Assembly (NCBI RefSeq): GCF_003688595.1
Contig: NZ_RCWT01000009.1
Span: 248,001 to 312,000 of the forward strand
Source: Sphingomonas sp. PP-F2F-G114-C0414
GTDB taxonomy: Bacteria; Pseudomonadota; Alphaproteobacteria; Sphingomonadales; Sphingomonadaceae
Length of the DNA stretch: 64,000 nt
Direction of reading: 5' to 3'
The notes under the pieces were generated by a model. It saw nothing but the letters and a program-made list of their open reading frames with translations. It was not told the DNA's origin and did not search any database. Each line of letters opens with the position of its first letter. The stretch's first letter is position 1. The translations under genes were made by a program, and so were the position numbers. Below, piece after piece: positions 41,032-51,398 of this stretch.

Positions 41032-41200
41032 TGGCGTTGTCCTTAGCGTAACCGGGGCTTCGCGAACAATCCCTTTCGCCAAACACCCAAGGAGGCTCTC
41101 GGGCGGGCGACTTTCATGGGGCAGGGGGGCTTTCGCTGGCGCGGATCGCACGGCAAAGGTCGTGCGTTGGCGAAACGCCATTCCAATCGAGGACGATCCC

Positions 41201-42025
41201 ATGCCCGCCACCCTGTTGCACACCCACCGCGTCGAGAAGCCCTGGGGTCGCGACACGCTCTGGCCCGGTTTCGAGGACGCGGCCGCCGGAACGCCGCCGA
41301 TCGGCGAAGTCTGGTTCCAGGAGCCCGGCAACACCACGCCCGACCTGTTGATCAAGTATCTGTTCACCAGCGAAAAACTGTCGGTCCAGGTCCATCCGAA
41401 CGACGAGCAGGCGCACGCCCGCGGCTTGCCGCGCGGCAAGGACGAATGCTGGACGGTCCTCGCCGCCGAACCGACATCGACGATCGCGGTCGGCACGAAA
41501 CAGGCGATCTCGAAGGACGAGCTCCGCCAGTCGGCGATCGACGGCACGATCGAGGACAAGCTCGACTGGAAACCGGTCAAGCCGGGCGACTTCATGTATT
41601 GCGCCTCGGACACGATCCACGCGATCGGCGGTGGCCTGACGGTGATCGAGGTCCAGCAGAATTCCGAGACGACCTATCGCCTGTACGATTACGGCAGCGA
41701 CCGCGAACTGCATCTGAAGGACGGGATCGAGGTCGCGGATCCCACGCCGTACGTGCCGGTCGCGCCGCCGATCGAGATCGAGACGGGTCGCACGATCATG
41801 GTCGAGGGGCCCAAGTTCGTACTCGAGCGCTGGAAGGGCGGCGATCATGTCGTCAACCTGCCCGAGGGCACGACCGGCTGGGTGATCCCGATCACCGGCT
41901 CGGGCGATGTCGCCGGCGTTGCGTTCAAGGCCGGCGAATGCGCGACGATGACGGGCAGCGAGACGGTCTCGACCAGCGCGGATGCGGATGTGTTGTTCGC
42001 GTATCCTTTGGCGAAGCGGATTTGA
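41201..42025 (+). CDS. manA: Class I mannose-6-phosphate isomerase
   Basis: Zinc enzyme interconverting mannose 6-phosphate and fructose 6-phosphate, feeding GDP-mannose and polysaccharide synthesis. The 274-residue product is the short bacterial form. Metal-ligand region QVHPNDEQAH (Gln63, His65), Glu82 in GKDECW, and the His in DTIHAIGGG are all present. The start ATG at 41201 has GAGGA seven nucleotides upstream. A glycosyltransferase gene follows after a repeat-filled gap, which fits a role in surface sugars, though this is inference. Confidence 0.92.
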   Translation: MPATLLHTHRVEKPWGRDTLWPGFEDAAAGTPPIGEVWFQEPGNTTPDLLIKYLFTSEKLSVQVHPNDEQAHARGLPRGKDECWTVLAAEPTSTIAVGTKQAISKDELRQSAIDGTIEDKLDWKPVKPGDFMYCASDTIHAIGGGLTVIEVQQNSETTYRLYDYGSDRELHLKDGIEVADPTPYVPVAPPIEIETGRTIMVEGPKFVLERWKGGDHVVNLPEGTTGWVIPITGSGDVAGVAFKAGECATMTGSETVSTSADADVLFAYPLAKRI

Positions 42026-42070
42026 GCGAGGGGTAGATCGAGGGAGAGCAGGAGGGCGCGTCCTCCCCTC

Positions 42071-42128
42071 CTTGTTCTCCCGCGAAGGCGGGAGCCCAGT
42101 CTGGGTCCCCGCCTTCGCGGGGAAACAG
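42071..42128. repeat. Palindromic element, family H
   Basis: TTGTTCTCCCGCGAAGGCGG and its inverse around GAGCCCAGTCTGGGTC; about 58 bp. It is the closest relative of the copy inside ligA. Confidence 0.92.
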
Positions 42129-42161
42129 GGTAATCGAAGGTCTTTACCAGCCCAAGTCACC

Positions 42162-42266
42162 ACCACCCCGGCGAAGGCCGGGGCCCAATTGGGGAACGTT
42201 GCTAATGACACGTGGCACGCTATTATTGCCACCTCTCCAATTGGGCCCCGGCCTCCGCCGGGGTGG
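42162..42266. repeat. Palindromic element, family E
   Basis: CACCCCGGCGAAGGCCGGGG with CCAATTGG and the inverse CCCCGGCCTCCGCCGGGGTG. The spacer resembles that of 18181-18284 (CACGTGGCACGC versus CGCGGCACGC). Confidence 0.92.
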
Positions 42267-42332
42267 AGTAACGGGTAACCGCCGCTTCGCACTCATCCCC
42301 AGTTAACGCGCGCCGCGCTATACCCCCGCGCA

Positions 42333-43517
42333 ATGCTGCGCGTTCTAACCCTCTCCACGCTGTTTCCCGATGCGGCCCGTCCGAACTTCGGCGGCTTCGT
42401 CGAACGGCAGACGCTGGGGCTCGCCGCGCATCCCGATGTCGCGCTGAAAATGGTTGCGCCGATCGGTCTTCCGCCCGGCATCCTGCGCAATGTCCGCCAT
42501 TACGCGGAGCTCGCCAAACTGCCGCACCGCGAAAGCTGGAAGGGCCTCGACGTCCACCGCCCGCGCTTCACCGCGGTTCCGTTCACCAAGGGCCGCCATC
42601 ACGCCGCCGCGCTCGAACGCGCGCTCGTGCCGGTGCTCGACGCGATCCGCGCCGACTTTGCGTTCGACGTCATCGACGTGTCGTTCTTCTTCCCCGACGG
42701 TCCCGCCGCGGTCGCGCTCGGCAAACGCTACGGCGTGCCCGTCTCGATCAAGGCGCGCGGCTCGGACGTCCATCATTGGGGCGAAGCGCCCGCGACTGCA
42801 TCGCAGGTCCGCGAGGCCGGGCAGGGCGCCGCCGGTCTGCTCGCGGTCAGTGCTGCGATGAAGGCCGACATGGTCACGCTCGGCATGCCGGGCGAGCGGA
42901 TCACGGTGCATCATACCGGCGTCGACCAGGATCGCTTCCGCCCCATCGACGACCGCATCGCCGCCAAGGCCAGGCTCGGCGTGCGCGGTCCGCTGGTGAT
43001 CGCGATCGGCGGGCTGTTGCCGCGCAAGGGCCACGACATCGTCATCGACGCGGTCGCGGCGTTGCCCGGCGTGACGCTGCTGATCGCCGGCCACGGACCG
43101 GCGCGCGCAACGCTTGAGGCTCAGATCGCGCGACTCGGTGTCGGCGATCGTGTCCGGCTGCTGGGCGCCGTTCCGCACGCGGATGTGCCGGGGTTGGTCG
43201 CCGCCGCCGACGTCAGCGCGCTCGCCTCCAGTTCGGAAGGCCTCGCCAATGTCTGGGTCGAGTCGCTCGCGTGTGGGACACCGATCGTCATCACTGCGGC
43301 TGGCGGCGCCTGCGAGGTCGTCACGTCCCCCGACGCCGGACGCGTGACGATCGGCGATCCCCTCGCGTTCGCCGGCGCGATCAGCGATATCCTGGCCGAT
43401 CCCCCATCCCCCGAGGCCACTCGGGCGATGGCAGCCGGTTTCACCTGGGAGAGAAACACCGCAACGCTGTACGCGCACCTCGCGGCGCTGGTGACGAATT
43501 ACCCTTCGAGGGGGTAG
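42333..43517 (+). CDS. Glycosyltransferase family 4 protein
   Basis: A 394-residue GT-B fold retaining glycosyltransferase. The C-terminal nucleotide-sugar domain shows GGLLPRKGHDIVIDAV, the LIAGHGPARATLE stretch, and the Glu-x7-Glu motif in SEGLANVWVESLACGTPIV. The N-terminal acceptor domain begins MLRVLTLSTLFPDAARPNFG with a GGFVERQ loop. The sugar donor and acceptor are unknown; cell-surface polysaccharide synthesis is typical. Its last 19 nucleotides overlap the convergent Mth938-family gene. No clear ribosome binding site. Confidence 0.9.
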   Translation: MLRVLTLSTLFPDAARPNFGGFVERQTLGLAAHPDVALKMVAPIGLPPGILRNVRHYAELAKLPHRESWKGLDVHRPRFTAVPFTKGRHHAAALERALVPVLDAIRADFAFDVIDVSFFFPDGPAAVALGKRYGVPVSIKARGSDVHHWGEAPATASQVREAGQGAAGLLAVSAAMKADMVTLGMPGERITVHHTGVDQDRFRPIDDRIAAKARLGVRGPLVIAIGGLLPRKGHDIVIDAVAALPGVTLLIAGHGPARATLEAQIARLGVGDRVRLLGAVPHADVPGLVAAADVSALASSSEGLANVWVESLACGTPIVITAAGGACEVVTSPDAGRVTIGDPLAFAGAISDILADPPSPEATRAMAAGFTWERNTATLYAHLAALVTNYPSRG

Positions 43518-43873
43518 AGCGCCGCGACGATCCAGCGACCTTCGCCGCGCAATACTGCCCAGGCGCGGGCGGCGGCGCGGCTGTCCATCGCCTCGATCCC
43601 GAACCCGCGCGCCTCGACCGCCCGCTTGAACGCAAGCGGCGGCTGGCGCAGTGCCGAGCCGGTACCCAGCAACAGGAACTCCGGCGGCGGATCGAGCGCC
43701 AGCAACGCCGCCACGTCCGCCTCGCCGAGAGCCTCGAACGCCGGCGGCTCCCAGCCATCCGCGCGCTCGGGACTGATCGACAACGCGGTATAATAGCCGT
43801 CGTCGACCTTGAACCCGGCCCGACCGATCGCCGAGATCATCGGCCCATCGGTCTTCTCGCGGTCCATCCTCAT
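43499..43873 (-). CDS. Mth938-like domain protein (DUF498)
   Basis: A 124-residue protein of the Mth938/NDUFAF3 family (DUF498). Recognisable segments are GRAGFKVDDGYYTALSISPE, EFLLLGTGSALRQPP and the VEARGFGIEAMDSRAAARAW stretch. The family members next to secDF in alphaproteobacteria are uncharacterised, and the mitochondrial relative assists complex I assembly. It lies downstream of secF on the same strand, with a family D repeat in between. Its 3' end overlaps the convergent glycosyltransferase gene by 19 bp. Confidence 0.88.
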   Translation of the reverse strand: MRMDREKTDGPMISAIGRAGFKVDDGYYTALSISPERADGWEPPAFEALGEADVAALLALDPPPEFLLLGTGSALRQPPLAFKRAVEARGFGIEAMDSRAAARAWAVLRGEGRWIVAALYPLEG

Positions 43874-43879
43874 GATGCT

Positions 43880-43976
43880 TCGTCATCCCCGCGGAAGCGG
43901 GGATCCATAATGGCAACCGTCAGCGACTCGATCGCGACGCCAGCCACTATGGGTTCCCGCCTGCGCGGGAATGACG
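43880..43976. repeat. Palindromic element, family D
   Basis: CGTCATCCCCGCGGAAGCGG and the inverse CCCGCCTGCGCGGGAATGAC. It begins only seven nucleotides upstream of the Mth938-family start codon and lies just after secF. Confidence 0.88.
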
Positions 43977-43988
43977 GTAGCGTGGAGA

Positions 43989-44963
43989 TCAACGCTCGAC
44001 CTTGGGACCAACCCGCTCAGCACCGTCCTGCACGCCACCCTTGCGCGGCGCAGGATCGGCCCGCAGCCCCAGCGTGATCAGCAGCGACGACGATACGTAG
44101 ATCGACGAATAGGTCCCGACTACGATGCCCAGGATCATCGCCGCGGTGAACCCGCGCAGCACGTGGCCGCCGAGCACCAGCATCGCGACCAGCGCGAGCA
44201 GGATCGTCACCGACGTCATCACTGTACGCGGCAGCGTCTCGTTCACCGACAGGTCGATGATCTCGCGCATGTCCATCTTGCGGTAGCGGCGCATGTTCTC
44301 GCGGATACGATCGTCGATCACGATCTTGTCGTTGATCGAATACGAGATGATCGTCAGCACTGCCGCGACGATGTTCAGGTCAACCTCGAAATCATTCCGC
44401 ATCAGCGCGAAGAAGCCGAGCGTCATCAACAGATCGTGGACGATCGCGACGATCGTCGAGACGCCGAACTGCCACTCGAACCGCACCACGGCGAACAAGG
44501 CGATGCCCAGGATCGCCAGGCCGACCGCGAGCAGCCCCTTGGTGATCAGTTCGTCCGAGACCTTGCCCGAGATGGTGTCGTATTTCGAGAAGGTCGACCC
44601 GGGGAATTTCGCCCCGATATCATCCGACACCTTCTTCACCAGGCGGTTGGTCGCACCTTCGTCGCCACTGTCAGGCAACGGCAAGCGGATCGACAGCGTC
44701 TTGGGATCGCTGAACGACTGGATCGAGGCTTCGCCGACACCAAGCCGGTCGACTTCTGTCCGCACCGCCTCGATCGACGGCGGCGTTGCGAAATTCTGTT
44801 CGATCAGCACGCCGCCGACGAAATCGACGCCCATGTTCAGGCCGCGGAAGGCGACGAGGCCAACTGCGAGAAGCGAGAGGATCAGGGTCAGCCCGAACGC
44901 CCATTTACGGAGCGAGACGAACTTGAGGTTCGTGTTGTCGGGTACGAGTTTCAGCAGGCGCAT
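43989..44963 (-). CDS. secF: Protein translocase subunit SecF
   Basis: Inner-membrane partner of SecD in the accessory Sec complex, which uses the proton gradient to help export. The 324-residue product has six membrane helices, the first at about residues 18-36, a periplasmic domain (GVGEASIQSFSDPKTL...), and the C-terminal SecD_SecF core (GIALFAVVRFEWQFG, SYSINDKIVIDDRIRENM). The start at 44963 (MRLLKLVPDN) is supported by GGGAG six nucleotides upstream. It lies 14 nt after secD in a yajC-secD-secF operon. Confidence 0.95.
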   Translation of the reverse strand: MRLLKLVPDNTNLKFVSLRKWAFGLTLILSLLAVGLVAFRGLNMGVDFVGGVLIEQNFATPPSIEAVRTEVDRLGVGEASIQSFSDPKTLSIRLPLPDSGDEGATNRLVKKVSDDIGAKFPGSTFSKYDTISGKVSDELITKGLLAVGLAILGIALFAVVRFEWQFGVSTIVAIVHDLLMTLGFFALMRNDFEVDLNIVAAVLTIISYSINDKIVIDDRIRENMRRYRKMDMREIIDLSVNETLPRTVMTSVTILLALVAMLVLGGHVLRGFTAAMILGIVVGTYSSIYVSSSLLITLGLRADPAPRKGGVQDGAERVGPKVER

Positions 44964-44977
44964 GGTTATCTCCCGCC

Positions 44978-46582
44978 TCAAATATTGATCGTGGTGGGGC
45001 GGTTCTTCCGCAGCCACAGCGCGACCATCATCCGGGTGAACGTGACGGCGGTGAACACCGACGTGCAGATCCCGATCAGCAGCACGACCGCAAAGCCCTT
45101 CACCGGCCCCGAGCCGAGCAGCAGCATGATCACGCCGGTGATGGCGTGCGTCACGTTGGCCTCGAAGATCGTCCGCGATGCTTCCTTGTAGCCGAGCTCG
45201 ACCGACTGGATCACGCTACGTCCGCGTCGCCGCTCCTCGCGGATACGCTCGTTGATCAGCACGTTGGCATCCACCGCGGTCCCGATCGTCAGCACGAAGC
45301 CGGCGATACCGGGCAGCGTCAGCGTCGCGTTCAGCATCGCCATGACAGCGACGATCACCAGGATGTTGATGACCACCGCGAGGTTCGCATAGACGCCGAA
45401 GCGGCCATAGGTGACGAACATGAACACGATCACCGCGAGCGCCGCGATGATCGAGGCGAGCACGCCGGCGCGGATCGAATCCTTGCCGAGATCGGGGCTG
45501 ACGGTGCTCTCGGCGATCGTCTTCAGCGCGACCGGCAGCTTGCCCGAGCGCAGCGAAATCGCCAGCGAGTTCGCCGATTCGACCGTGAAATTGCCCGAGA
45601 TCGACGCGCGACCGCCAAGGATCGGCTCGTTGATATTGGGCGCGGAGATCACCGAATTGTCGAGGATGATCGCGAACGGTTTACCCGTGTTCTCGGTCGT
45701 GACCTTGGCGAAGCGACGGCCGCCGACCGCGTCGAACGTGATCGCCACCTGCGGCGCGTTGGTCTGCGGCTCGAACTCCTGGCGCGCATCGGCGAGCTGG
45801 TCGCCCGAGATGATCACGGAGCGCTTGACCGCGATGAACGGCACACCGCGCGGATTGCCGGGGTAGGGGAGGACCTGGCTGCCAATCGGCGCGATACCCT
45901 TGACCAGGTCGGCGGGGTTCGCGGTCTCGTCGACCAGCTTGAATTCGAGCTTGGCGGTCTTGCCGAGCAGGTCCTTCAGCGCCTGCGGGTTCTTCAGCCC
46001 CGGCACCTGGACGACGATCCGGGTCGCGCCCTGGCGGACGATCGTCGGCTCCTTGGTGCCGAGTTCGTCGATGCGGCGGCGGACGACTTCGGTCGCGTCC
46101 TTCATCGCCGTGTCGACCGCCTGGGTCAGGCCGGCCTCGGTCGGCTTGAGCACGAACCGGCTCGTGTCGACGACGGTGATGTCCCATTCGCGCTGGCCGC
46201 TCATGCCTGCGCCACCGCCGGTGATCGCCAGCAGGCGCTCGCGTGCCGCGTCGACCTGGCTCGGATCACGCAGCAGGAAGCTCAGCTGGCCGCCCCGCGT
46301 CGAGATGTCGCCGATCTCGATCCGCGGCGTCCCGTTGCGCATCGTCCCCGCGACGCTGTCGCGCATCGCCTCGATCCGCGTCGCGGCGAGGTCGGCGGTA
46401 TCCGCCTCGAGCAGCAGATAGCTGCCGCCGGCGAGATCGAGCCCGAGGTTGATGTGCGGATGCGGGATCCGCCCCCATTGGCTCGTGGTGCTCTCGGGGA
46501 GGAAGCTCGGGATCGCCAGCAGGCAGAGTGCCGCCAGCAGCCCGATGATCGATCCGATTTTCCAGCGCGGGAAATCGAGCAT
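44978..46582 (-). CDS. secD: Protein translocase subunit SecD
   Basis: Inner-membrane export factor with a large periplasmic domain. The 534-residue product starts with one helix (KIGSIIGLLAALCLLAIPSF), then the family motif NLGLDLAGGSYLLLE, the periplasmic P1 region with substrate-handling loops, and five C-terminal helices including GFVLTIGTAVDANVLINERI. Its start codon shares one nucleotide with the yajC stop (TGATG), which couples their translation. secF follows by 14 nt. Length and order are standard. Confidence 0.96.
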   Translation of the reverse strand: MLDFPRWKIGSIIGLLAALCLLAIPSFLPESTTSQWGRIPHPHINLGLDLAGGSYLLLEADTADLAATRIEAMRDSVAGTMRNGTPRIEIGDISTRGGQLSFLLRDPSQVDAARERLLAITGGGAGMSGQREWDITVVDTSRFVLKPTEAGLTQAVDTAMKDATEVVRRRIDELGTKEPTIVRQGATRIVVQVPGLKNPQALKDLLGKTAKLEFKLVDETANPADLVKGIAPIGSQVLPYPGNPRGVPFIAVKRSVIISGDQLADARQEFEPQTNAPQVAITFDAVGGRRFAKVTTENTGKPFAIILDNSVISAPNINEPILGGRASISGNFTVESANSLAISLRSGKLPVALKTIAESTVSPDLGKDSIRAGVLASIIAALAVIVFMFVTYGRFGVYANLAVVINILVIVAVMAMLNATLTLPGIAGFVLTIGTAVDANVLINERIREERRRGRSVIQSVELGYKEASRTIFEANVTHAITGVIMLLLGSGPVKGFAVVLLIGICTSVFTAVTFTRMMVALWLRKNRPTTINI

Positions 46583-46923
46583 CAGTCGTTCGCCGGCTTC
46601 GTGTTCGGGCTGGTGATGTCGGTCAGCGTCGCCTTGACGACGCGCACGCGGACATTCGGCGCGATCTCGACCTCGACGACGTTATCCTCGACCTTGGTCA
46701 CCTTGCCGAGGATCCCGCCCGAGGTCACGACGCTGTCGTTCTTCTTCACCGCGGCGACCGATGCCTGCAGCGCCTTCATGCGCTTTTGCTGCGGGCGGAT
46801 CATCAGGAAATAGAACACGACGAACACGAGGAAGAGTGGCGCGAGGCTCAGGAACGAGGCGATCCCGCCCCCCGCCGTCGTGGCGCCGTCTGCGGCCTGG
46901 GCATAAGCTGGTGAGATGAACAT
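46582..46923 (-). CDS. yajC: Preprotein translocase subunit YajC
   Basis: Small single-pass membrane protein of the SecDF-YajC complex. The 113-residue product begins MFISPAYAQAADGATTAGGG and has one helix, SLAPLFLVFVVFYFLMI, followed by the conserved RPQQKRMKALQASV and a small soluble domain (KKNDSVVTSGGILGKVTKVE). The start at 46923 is chosen because the region upstream is not conserved. It overlaps secD by one nucleotide. Confidence 0.94.
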   Translation of the reverse strand: MFISPAYAQAADGATTAGGGIASFLSLAPLFLVFVVFYFLMIRPQQKRMKALQASVAAVKKNDSVVTSGGILGKVTKVEDNVVEVEIAPNVRVRVVKATLTDITSPNTKPAND

Positions 46924-47202
46924 GAAGGTCCGTATCTGGCTGGGCCGTGGAAGGCGCAAGGTTGGGTCGGGCCGGACGTCGCGCGTCGCGCCCGCATTGG
47001 TCCGCCCGCTATCATCGCTTGGAACCTCGCGCAACAGATCGCCACAGGATGAGACGTGGGCGTCACGCGACCGGGCGCATCCGACATGGCTGCCGACCCC
47101 GCTGCCGACATCGTCGCAGAAATCGCCGCATCGTTCGGGCTTGCATCAGGCGCAGACCCCGCGTAGTGCGCCCCCCTCGGGTCGCCTTGCGGCCCGTTCG
47201 GT
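46924..47202. other. Intergenic region between yajC and tRNA-Pro
   Basis: About 280 bp without a palindromic element. A short plus-strand frame from the GTG at 47056 to the stop at 47166 (36 codons, Ala/Asp-rich) exists but has no ribosome binding site or recognisable content, so I do not call it a gene. The region presumably holds the yajC promoter. Confidence 0.4.
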
Positions 47203-47279
47203 CGGAGCGTAGCGCAGCCTGGTAGCGCACCACACTGGGGGTGTGGGGGTCGCAGGTTCGAATCCTGTCGCTCCGACCA
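47203..47279 (+). tRNA. tRNA-Pro (anticodon GGG)
   Basis: 77 nt with encoded CCA. The acceptor arm is CGGAGCG/CGCTCCG, the D arm contains GCGCAGCCTGGTAGCGC, the anticodon loop CTGGGGG gives GGG, and the T arm has GGTTCGAATCC. No integrase or attachment-like duplication is visible next to it. Confidence 0.96.
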
Positions 47280-47340
47280 TTTTCTTACAGCGATGATATG
47301 CGGTGACGATCAGTCGTCCTGCCGTTCTGGGCAAACCTTG

Positions 47341-47424
47341 CTGTTCCCTCGCGAACGCGGGGGCCCAGGACCACGAACGCTGCCGCCCGTAAACCTGGAC
47401 TCCCGCGTTCGCGGGAGAACGGCA
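47341..47424. repeat. Palindromic element, family H variant
   Basis: CTGTTCCCTCGCGAACGCGG and the inverse CCCGCGTTCGCGGGAGAACG. It has the H layout but with GAACGC in place of GAAGGC. Confidence 0.8.
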
Positions 47425-47440
47425 GCCGCAAAACATACTC

Positions 47441-47534
47441 CGTCATGCCGGGCTCGTTCCGGCATCCACCGTGCCGCGTATCAGCGGCCGATAGTTTGCG
47501 GAACCGTGGATGCCGGAACGAGCCCGGCATGACG
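47441..47534. repeat. Palindromic element, family I
   Basis: GTCATGCCGGGCTCGTTCCG plus GCATCCAC and the perfect inverse around a spacer of about 37 nt. The only copy in the window; it lies 10 nt downstream of the maeB stop. Confidence 0.85.
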
Positions 47535-47544
47535 GGGGGCAAGC

Positions 47545-49827
<2,283 letters not shown>

Positions 49828-50017
49828 GGTCTTCCTAACCTGTCGGCCGCGGCGGCGACCGGATGGGCGCGGGCAAGGCCCGCGGCGAATGTTCAAGGGA
49901 GCGCATAGCCTTAGGGGCACCAATCCGCCAACCCCGCGCGGACGTAGCGTCGGTTTGGGTGGGCGGGGGCGACCGCGACCCGCCTGCCATCCAGCAACGG
50001 CACCACCCCGCAACGGC

Positions 50018-50120
50018 ACCACCCCGGCGAAGGTCGGGGCCCAATTGGAACGTCGGACATAACGAAGCGCCGTCCTCCGTCATCGCCGTCCCCCAATTGG
50101 ACCGCGGCCTCCGCCGGGGA
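50018..50120. repeat. Palindromic element, family E (decayed)
   Basis: CACCCCGGCGAAGGTCGGGG with CCAATTGG. The right arm reads CCAATTGG then ACCGCGGCCTCCGCCGGGGA, with several mismatches, and looks like an old copy. Confidence 0.8.
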
Positions 50121-50174
50121 TTTGCTCTCCAAACGAACGCCTTGCGATCTTCTCGATAGCTGCTGCCCCTAGAC

Positions 50175-50288
50175 TTCCCCCCTCCCTGAAAGGGAGGGGC
50201 AGGGGGTGGGTCGGCTTCCGCATATAAACCCGTCGCGACCCAAGCAGGCCGACCCACCCCCAACCCCTCCCTTCCAGGGAGGGGAGCA
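50175..50288. repeat. Palindromic element, family J
   Basis: CCCTCCCTGAAAGGGAGGGG with GGGGGTGGGTCGG and its inverse. It lies about 60 nt before the palindrome of the lysozyme gene. The maeB-to-lysozyme gap of 570 bp otherwise holds only the decayed E copy. Confidence 0.9.
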
Positions 50289-50347
50289 GGTTGCGCCTAA
50301 GCGACTTCGTTCAGCGCGAAGTGCGACCCCAAAATCCCCTGTCCTAC

Positions 50348-50368
50348 AGCGAACCAATATGGTTCGCT
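50348..50368. promoter_or_regulatory. Perfect 21-nt palindrome upstream of lysozyme gene
   Basis: AGCGAACCA (50348-50356), centre ATA, TGGTTCGCT (50360-50368): perfect 9-bp arms, 29 nt before the lysozyme start. The centre CAATAT could serve as a -10 box, so a repressor bound here would block transcription. It contains GAAC-N7-GTTC. The operator role is inference. Confidence 0.6.
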
Positions 50369-50397
50369 CCACCCCCAAACAGGGCGGGACCCACATC

Positions 50398-50934
50398 ATG
50401 ACCATCGACCACCTCATCGAAGCCGTCATCGACCGCGAAGGCGGCTACACCAACCACCCGGCAGACCGAGGCGGCCCCACCCGCTACGGCATCACCCAAG
50501 CAGTAGCCCGCACCAACGGCTATCCCGGAGACATGCGCACCTTCCCCCGCGACCAGGCAGAAGCCATATACCGCCGCCTCTACTGGACCCGCCCCGCCTT
50601 CGACCAAATCGCCGCACGCGCGCTCAAAATCGCCGAAGAACTCTTCGACACCGGCGTCAACATGGGCCCCGCGGTCGCCGCCACCTTCCTCCAGCGCGCG
50701 CTCAACGCGCTAAACCGAGGCGCCACCGACTACCCCGACATGACCCTCGACGGCCGCATCGGCCCCGCGACGCTCACCGCGCTCGACGCCTTCCTATCCC
50801 GCCGAAAACCCGGCGGCGAAACCGTGCTCCTGAAAGCGATCAAGGCGCTCCAGGGCGAACGCTACGTCGCGCTCGCCGAGACGCGTCCCGCCAACGAAGC
50901 CTTCCTCTACGGCTGGCTGGCGAACCGCGTCTGA
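50398..50934 (+). CDS. Glycoside hydrolase family 108 lysozyme (phage-type endolysin)
   Basis: A 178-residue muramidase of the GH108 (DUF847/ZliS) family. The catalytic Glu14 lies in the typical REGGY motif, followed by ADRGGPTRYGIT. The C-terminal peptidoglycan-binding part has MTLDGRIGPATLTALDAF at about 118-135. There is no signal peptide, so it needs a holin to reach the wall. A holin-like gene follows 64 nt downstream, making a two-gene lysis cassette without other phage genes nearby. The start at 50398 (MTIDHLIEAVI) is weakly supported by GGGA upstream. Confidence 0.9.
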   Translation: MTIDHLIEAVIDREGGYTNHPADRGGPTRYGITQAVARTNGYPGDMRTFPRDQAEAIYRRLYWTRPAFDQIAARALKIAEELFDTGVNMGPAVAATFLQRALNALNRGATDYPDMTLDGRIGPATLTALDAFLSRRKPGGETVLLKAIKALQGERYVALAETRPANEAFLYGWLANRV

Positions 50935-50941
50935 GGCCCCT

Positions 50942-50980
50942 GCGAAAACGCGTCCAGCGTGTGAACTTTGTGCACTTCCA
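50942..50980 (+). other. Intercistronic element shared with groES-groEL gap
   Basis: Aligns ungapped to 2295-2333 with 32 of 39 identities. It starts eight nucleotides after the lysozyme stop and ends 18 nt before the holin start, the same kind of position as in groESL. It contains TGAACTT and TGCACTT as direct repeats nine nucleotides apart, in swapped order relative to the groESL copy. Confidence 0.6.
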
Positions 50981-50998
50981 GATTCCCGGAGACAGCCA

Positions 50999-51256
50999 AT
51001 GACCCCGCAACCCCTTGATCCCGCAACAGATCCTTGGATCACCCGAGCCCGCCCGACTTTCCTGTACGTGATGTACACATTGCTGCTCGGCGCGATCCCC
51101 GCCGGCCTGATCGCCGCCGTTCGCCCGCAGATGGCGCAGGCCATCGCGGCGGGCATGGCGGCGTATCTCAACGCCATCCCCGAACCGCTCTACGCGCTCT
51201 TCGGCACAGGCTATCTTGGCTACACGGTCGCGCGGGAATGGGGGAAGGGGCGCTAA
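50999..51256 (+). CDS. Holin-like protein (three-helix, Holin_3TM/DUF3154)
   Basis: An 85-residue membrane protein. The family-like start DPWITRARPTFLYVMYTLLL leads into a first helix at about 20-41, an amphipathic second segment at about 44-60 and a third helix at about 63-78, with a basic C-terminus REWGKGR. GGAGA six nucleotides upstream supports the ATG at 50999. As partner of the adjacent GH108 endolysin it would make the inner-membrane hole. Together they resemble the endolysin-holin pair used by prophages and gene transfer agents. Confidence 0.8.
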   Translation: MTPQPLDPATDPWITRARPTFLYVMYTLLLGAIPAGLIAAVRPQMAQAIAAGMAAYLNAIPEPLYALFGTGYLGYTVAREWGKGR

Positions 51257-51267
51257 CCTCTTTCTCC

Positions 51268-51349
51268 CGTCATCCTGACGAAAGTCAGGACCCAGAGCCA
51301 CGGGCGGGCCGTCTGGAACCCTGGGTCCTGACTTTCGTCAGGATGACGG
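51268..51349. repeat. Palindromic element, family G
   Basis: TCATCCTGACGAAAGTCAGG with ACCCAGAG and the inverse CCTGACTTTCGTCAGGATGA. It lies between the holin gene and hslV. Confidence 0.9.
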
Positions 51350-51398
51350 AGGAGGTGCAGGGCGTTGCACCCCCAAAACCAAACCCTACATCGCTGCC

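Noticed and set aside
47056..47166. A 36-codon plus-strand frame before tRNA-Pro
   Set aside because: GTG start without ribosome binding site, Ala/Asp-rich, and no recognisable content. Chance is likely in a GC-rich gap.
47203..47279. tRNA-Pro as integration site of a genomic island
   Set aside because: No integrase, no duplicated 3' tRNA end nearby, and the neighbours are housekeeping genes.
50348..50368. LexA box in front of the lysozyme gene
   Set aside because: Alphaproteobacterial LexA sites are direct GTTC-N7-GTTC repeats. This site is inverted, so I call it only an operator candidate.
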